A DNA stretch of 7,345 nucleotides from Actinomycetes bacterium. GTDB taxonomy: Bacteria; Actinomycetota; Actinomycetes; Actinomycetales; Microbacteriaceae. The position numbers and the translations under genes were made by a program. The notes under the pieces were generated by a model. The model was not told the DNA's origin and did not search any database. It worked only from the letters and a program-made list of their open reading frames with translations. Shown here in pieces: positions 4,726 through 7,345 of the stretch; position 1 is the stretch's first letter; the number at the start of each line of letters is the position of its first letter. Location: positions 1 to 7,345 of the forward strand of contig JAUHVN010000136.1 in the NCBI GenBank assembly GCA_030425055.1. The letters run 5' to 3'.

Positions 4726-6143
4726 CCCGCATCTCGGCGCGTGCGCTCACGTCGGTGCTCGGCGGCTGGAGGACGCGCGAACCCGCGTACGAGGCGCTGG
4801 CCGACGGCATCCGTGTGCTGTGCGTCGACAATCGCCTCGCGCCCGGTACCACGCTGCCCGCGGAGCGCGAACTCGCCTCGGCGCTCGGCCTCAGTCGCAG
4901 CACCGTCGCGGCGGCGTACGAGAGCCTGCGCGGCTCGACGCACATCCGAAGCGTGCGCGGGTCGGGCAGCGTCACGCTGCCGCTGCGCCGTCACGATCCC
5001 GGCCTGACGTCGGGAACCGGCGATGCGATCGACCTGCAGCAGGCGAGCCCCGCCGCGTGGCCAGGACTGGCGGGCGTGTTCAGCGAAGTCGCGCAGAACG
5101 CGGCGACGCTCGTGGCCGGCACCGGATACGACATGCAGGGGTCGAGCACGCTGCGATCGCGCATCGCCGAGCGCTACACCGCTCGCGGCCTGCCGACGCG
5201 GCCCGACGAGATCCTCATCACCAACGGAGCCCAGAGCGCGCTGCACCTGCTCGCGGCTGTGCTGGTCGGACGCGGGGACCGCGTGCTGGTCGAGACCCCG
5301 ACGTACCCCCACGCGGCCGAGGCGATGAGAGCCGCGGGCGCCCGCTTGATCGGTGTTCCGGTCACCACGGCCGATGGCTGGGACCTCGACCGCGCGGAGC
5401 AGGCGTTCGCACGCGCGCTGCCCGTGCTCGCCTACCTCATGCCCGACTTCCAGAACCCCACGGGGCGTTCGATGGGCTCGGACGACGTCGCGCGGATCGA
5501 CGCGGCGGCGCGCAGGACGGGCGGCATGCTCGTGCTCGACGAGACCACGGCCGACCTCGACATCGACCGCGCCGGCGCGGGGGGCGCCTTCGACGCGGTG
5601 CGACGCGCGGGGGTCGTCCGCGTCGGCTCGTTCGGCAAGTCGGTGTGGGGCGGCCTGCGCCTCGGGTGGATCCGCTGCGAAGAGCCTCTGGTTCGCCGGC
5701 TCATGGCCGCGCGGCCGGTGCGCGACCTCGGCAGCCCCGACTTCGAGCAGGCGGTCGGTGCGGCCGTCCTGGAGCGGTTCGACGACGTCGTCGCGCAGCG
5801 CGCGCACGTCCTCGGAGCCTCCCGCGACGTGCTGAGAGAGCGGCTGGCCGTGCGTCTGCCCGAGTGGCGGGTGCCGCGGCCCGACGGCGGCGTCTCGCTG
5901 TGGATCGAGCTGGATGCGCCGCTGAGCTCGGCACTGGTGATGGAGGTGCGCTCGCGAGGCGTGCTGCTGTCCGCCGGCGCGCGGTTCAGCGTCGACGGCG
6001 GCTACGACCGCCACCTGCGGCTGCCGTTCACGACGTCGCCGGAACGCCTGGCGGACGCGGTCGATCGGCTCGCCGAGTCGTGGGATCGAGTGAGGGATGC
6101 CGCGCCGCAGAGCGTCCCCGTGATGGACGGCGCGCTGGTCTGA
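4719..6143 (+). CDS. MocR-family (GntR-type) PLP-binding transcription regulator, YczR-like
   Basis: 474 residues with the two-domain plan of MocR proteins. Residues ~20-88 are a GntR-type winged helix: 'PAYEALADGIRVLCVDNRLAPGTTLPAERELASALGLSRSTVAAAYESL' pattern, then the wing SVRGSGSV. After a linker (89-105) comes a fold-type I aminotransferase-like domain (about 106-460) with NGAQSAL (169-175), TPTYPH with Y196, 'FQNPTGR' with N246, VLDE with D274, and SFGKSVWGGLRLGWIR with K307 as the expected PLP lysine and R314. 'SVWGGLRLGWIR' resembles the YczR subgroup more than PdxR or GabR, as far as I recall. It should bind the shared region with yczE and control both genes, with PLP or a PLP-amine adduct as effector; the effector is unknown. 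The start is set by the -10 box and by the N-terminus lying just before the winged helix. It ends one base from the convergent 80-residue protein gene. Confidence 0.93.
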   Translation: MDSRISARALTSVLGGWRTREPAYEALADGIRVLCVDNRLAPGTTLPAERELASALGLSRSTVAAAYESLRGSTHIRSVRGSGSVTLPLRRHDPGLTSGTGDAIDLQQASPAAWPGLAGVFSEVAQNAATLVAGTGYDMQGSSTLRSRIAERYTARGLPTRPDEILITNGAQSALHLLAAVLVGRGDRVLVETPTYPHAAEAMRAAGARLIGVPVTTADGWDLDRAEQAFARALPVLAYLMPDFQNPTGRSMGSDDVARIDAAARRTGGMLVLDETTADLDIDRAGAGGAFDAVRRAGVVRVGSFGKSVWGGLRLGWIRCEEPLVRRLMAARPVRDLGSPDFEQAVGAAVLERFDDVVAQRAHVLGASRDVLRERLAVRLPEWRVPRPDGGVSLWIELDAPLSSALVMEVRSRGVLLSAGARFSVDGGYDRHLRLPFTTSPERLADAVDRLAESWDRVRDAAPQSVPVMDGALV

Positions 6144-6144
6144 C

Positions 6145-6387
6145 TCAGCGCGAGTAGCGCAGGCAGTCGACGGCGTCGTCGGCCGACCAGAAGTCGCCGA
6201 GATCGCGGAAGGCTCGGGTGGGCGGGTGATAGCGGCGCGCGCGGAAGCGCGTTCCGCGGCGATCGGCGCGCGCCTGCACATGGCCGATGACGCGGCCGCC
6301 GGCATCGATCACCCGCCACAGCGAGGGGGCTGCGGGGGAGAGTCGCGCACTCGCGCCCGTGCGGAGCGTCGGGGTGATGGTGGTCAT
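6145..6387 (-). CDS. small hypothetical protein (80 aa)
   Basis: Not recognised by function. The first ~20 residues are Thr/Ser/Pro-rich, then 'SLWRVIDAGGRVIGHVQAR' (two strands around GG), a basic strand RGTRFRARRYHPPTRAFRDLG, and a final helix SADDAVDCLRYSR. No signal peptide or membrane helix. The many arginines (pattern RxRARR) would suit nucleic-acid or anionic surface contact, but this is only a hint. The start ATG 6387 is preceded at 4 nt by AGGAGG, a strong Shine-Dalgarno element; an in-frame ATG further upstream lacks one. The gene is divergent from ssb and shares the 6388-6606 region with it. On the minus strand TATGTT (6412-6407) is a possible -10 box, with a leader of about 15-20 nt. 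Its overall plan resembles that of the 70-residue protein at 3865-4077. Confidence 0.78.
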   Translation of the reverse strand: MTTITPTLRTGASARLSPAAPSLWRVIDAGGRVIGHVQARADRRGTRFRARRYHPPTRAFRDLGDFWSADDAVDCLRYSR

Positions 6388-6606
6388 GGGGCCTCCTCTC
6401 GATTCGAACATAGATACGACCTCCGACATCGACGCCCCGCGGCGCCTCCTCCCCAGGCGTGGATTCGCCCGAAGCAGTCCACACCGCGGTGGATCCCGCT
6501 CGAACGCCATCGGCGCCGCGGCATCCTGATCACGCACCGGCGGCCCGAACGGGCACGGGGCCGCCGGTGCATCCGGGAATCCGCCCGGCATACGAGAGGA
6601 GCCGCG
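6388..6606. other. 219-bp divergent intergenic region between the 80-residue protein gene and ssb
   Basis: The longest gap in the window. It holds the strong Shine-Dalgarno sequence and possible -10 of the minus-strand gene near its left end, a 10-bp palindrome CACCGCGGTG at 6482-6491, a long hairpin at 6534-6570, and the ssb Shine-Dalgarno AGGAG at 6597-6601. I could not find a clear TANNNT box with a -35 for ssb. I see no open frame with gene-like features here; the readable frames look like GC-rich shadow. Confidence 0.6.
6534..6570. repeat. perfect 13-bp inverted repeat in the ssb leader
   Basis: GCACCGGCGGCCC (6534-6546) pairs without mismatch with GGGCCGCCGGTGC (6558-6570) around an 11-nt loop. 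Twelve of 13 pairs are G-C, so the RNA hairpin would be very stable. No T-tract follows, so it is not a classic intrinsic terminator. It ends 36 nt before the ssb start and 26 nt before its Shine-Dalgarno sequence, leaving both exposed. A second short pairing, CCCG-AA-CGGG (6544-6553), competes with it. Role unknown: protein-binding site, mRNA stabiliser or attenuator are possible. Confidence 0.85.
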
Positions 6607-7107
6607 ATGAACGCAGCGAACGAGACCGCCATCACCCTCATCGGGAACGTCGCCAACGACCCCGAGCACCGCACGACCGGCACAGGGGCGACGATCGCCT
6701 CGTTCCGGCTCGCGTGCACGTCGCGGTACTACGACCGTGCGCAGAGCGCCTGGGTCGACAAGGAGACGAGCTTCTACACCGTCTCGGCGTTCCGCGGGCT
6801 GGGTGACCACGTGCTGCGTTCGCTGCACCGCGGCGACCGCGTGGTCCTGGCGGGCCGCCTCCAGCTGCGCAAGTGGGAGACCGGGACCTCGTCGGGCACC
6901 GCGGCCGATGTCGAAGCCGATGCGATCGGTCACGACCTGCGGTGGGGCACCTCCACGTTCGAGAAGTCGGCGAAGCCCGCCGCGCAGGCGCCCACGTCGT
7001 GGGCTGTGCCGGGCGAACAGGCCGAGCCCGTGCCGGGTCCGCCGACCGAGGCGTCCGCCGTCGTGTCGCACGTCGACTCGGTCGATGCGGTCGACGCGCC
7101 GTTTTGA
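6607..7107 (+). CDS. ssb: single-stranded DNA-binding protein, probable second SSB paralogue
   Basis: 166 residues. The N-terminal OB fold (about 8-110) shows the family's segments: ITLIGNVANDPEHRTT (9-24), ATIASFRLACTSRYYD, ETSFYTVSAFRGLGDHVLRSL and GDRVVLAGRLQLRKWE. The residues between strands, including tryptophan and tyrosine/phenylalanine, are those that usually stack on ssDNA. After the OB fold comes a short Ala/Pro/Glu/Val-rich tail of about 50 residues, not the long Gly-rich linker of the main actinobacterial SSB, and the protein ends VDAPF. The final PF recalls the DDxPF tip that recruits partner proteins, but the acidic residues are mostly missing. It is therefore more like the SsbB-type paralogue (used in competence or chromosome segregation in other actinobacteria) than the replicative SSB, and it is not next to rpsF/rpsR. 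The start is supported by AGGAG 5 nt upstream. Confidence 0.9.
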   Translation: MNAANETAITLIGNVANDPEHRTTGTGATIASFRLACTSRYYDRAQSAWVDKETSFYTVSAFRGLGDHVLRSLHRGDRVVLAGRLQLRKWETGTSSGTAADVEADAIGHDLRWGTSTFEKSAKPAAQAPTSWAVPGEQAEPVPGPPTEASAVVSHVDSVDAVDAPF

Positions 7108-7117
7108 CGGGTCGACC

Positions 7118-7123
7118 TAGACT
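7118..7123 (+). promoter_or_regulatory. -10 box for a probably leaderless lipoprotein transcript
   Basis: TAGACT matches TANNNT and ends 6 nt before the GTG at 7130. There is no Shine-Dalgarno sequence in the 22-bp gap after ssb. Confidence 0.55.
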
Positions 7124-7129
7124 CGCGGT

Positions 7130-7345
7130 GTGTCGAGTCGCCGTTCCGCCGTCCGTCGCACGGCGCGTGCGGCGCTGACGGCCGTCGTCCTGTCGGCGGG
7201 ACTGACGCTCGCCGGATGCGTCGGAGCGGTCGAGTCGCCGTCCCCGTCTCCGACGGATGCCGCGCCCGCGGCCGCACCGACGTCGTCGCCGGGCGGGCAG
7301 ACAGCCTCGCCCGGCCCAGGGCTCGTGCCGGACGGCACCGCCGCC
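7130..7345 (+). CDS. lipoprotein, N-terminal part, 3' end outside window
   Basis: 72 codons are visible, reading through to the window edge. From the GTG at 7130 the product starts with a basic n-region (RR at 4-5, RR at 9-10), a hydrophobic core ALTAVVLSAGLT (15-26) and the lipobox LAGC (27-30), so C30 should be lipidated and the protein anchored on the outer face of the cytoplasmic membrane. The mature part begins VGAVES and continues as a Ser/Pro/Thr/Ala-rich linker with repeated SP pairs (PSPSPT), typical of a tether before a folded domain that lies outside the window. Function unknown. GTG 7130 is preferred over the overlapping out-of-frame GTG at 7128 because only 7130 gives the signal peptide, and a -10 box sits 6 nt before it. 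Confidence 0.85.
   Translation, partial: MSSRRSAVRRTARAALTAVVLSAGLTLAGCVGAVESPSPSPTDAAPAAAPTSSPGGQTASPGPGLVPDGTAA

Noticed and set aside
4049..6157. A 702-codon open frame on the plus strand
   Set aside because: It overlaps the MocR gene in another frame and yczE on the opposite strand, with Arg/Gly/Ala-rich composition and no domain motifs. The MocR frame has clear family motifs.
4026..6305. A 759-codon open frame on the minus strand
   Set aside because: It runs antisense to the whole MocR gene and out of frame with yczE; the product is Arg/His/Ala-rich low-complexity sequence, typical of shadow frames in GC-rich DNA.
6534..6570. The ssb leader hairpin as an intrinsic terminator
   Set aside because: There is no T-tract on either side, and it is not downstream of any gene end; the left neighbour is transcribed away from it.
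7104..7109. TTGACG as a -35 box for the lipoprotein promoter
   Set aside because: Only 8 bp separate it from the -10 box TAGACT; 16-18 bp are needed. It is just the end of the ssb gene around its stop codon.

Overview
The window looks like chromosomal DNA of a high-GC Gram-positive actinobacterium, most probably a Microbacteriaceae member close to Microbacterium. This rests on the GC-rich third codon positions, tRNA genes without an encoded CCA, TANNNT -10 boxes placed directly upstream of start codons, and the gene set: orn beside tRNA-His, a zincin-like metallopeptidase followed by clpS and a DUF2017 gene, and a GerW/YtfJ-like protein in a probable non-sporulator. The genus is inferred from protein style and was not tested by a search. 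I see no mobile element, CRISPR array, prophage or toxin-antitoxin pair. This is mostly conserved housekeeping DNA, densely packed; the longest stretch without a gene is 219 bases (6388-6606).

Layout. 1-849 (+): C-terminal part of a DinB-type Y-family DNA polymerase, cut by the window edge. 888-1208 (+): small GerW/YtfJ-like protein with a Gly-rich linker and one C-terminal membrane helix; its end overlaps the start of a P-loop (uridine-kinase-like) ATPase at 1183-1776 (+). Then comes a block on the minus strand, read right to left: tRNA-Arg(TCT) 3773-3701, oligoribonuclease orn 3657-3031, tRNA-His(GTG) 2996-2923, a metallopeptidase 2916-2566, clpS 2566-2273 and a DUF2017 gene 2276-1785. The last three overlap by 1-4 nt and should be translationally coupled. 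3865-4077 (+): a 70-residue protein of unknown function whose 3' end overlaps, antiparallel, the end of yczE. 4657-4001 (-) and 4719-6143 (+): a divergent pair, YczE-type membrane protein and MocR/YczR-type PLP-binding regulator, with a 61-bp shared control region holding repeated TCCAAT and TGGACT elements. 6387-6145 (-): an 80-residue protein of unknown function. 6607-7107 (+): a second-type SSB whose leader carries a perfect 13-bp hairpin. 7130-7345 (+): start of a lipoprotein, cut by the window edge.

How the parts fit. The minus-strand block joins small-RNA turnover (Orn), two tRNAs and N-degron recognition (ClpS). The metallopeptidase gene begins only a few bases after the tRNA-His 3' end, so tRNA processing could itself make a nearly leaderless mRNA. 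The YczR/YczE pair is a self-contained regulator-target module; the ligand and transported substrate cannot be read from the sequence. Four genes (GerW-like, orn, MocR, lipoprotein) have a TANNNT box ending exactly 6 nt before the start codon, which points to leaderless transcripts. No clearly novel multi-gene system is visible. The best leads are the tRNA-to-metallopeptidase junction, the YczR/YczE control region, the ssb leader hairpin and the two small proteins that may share a fold.
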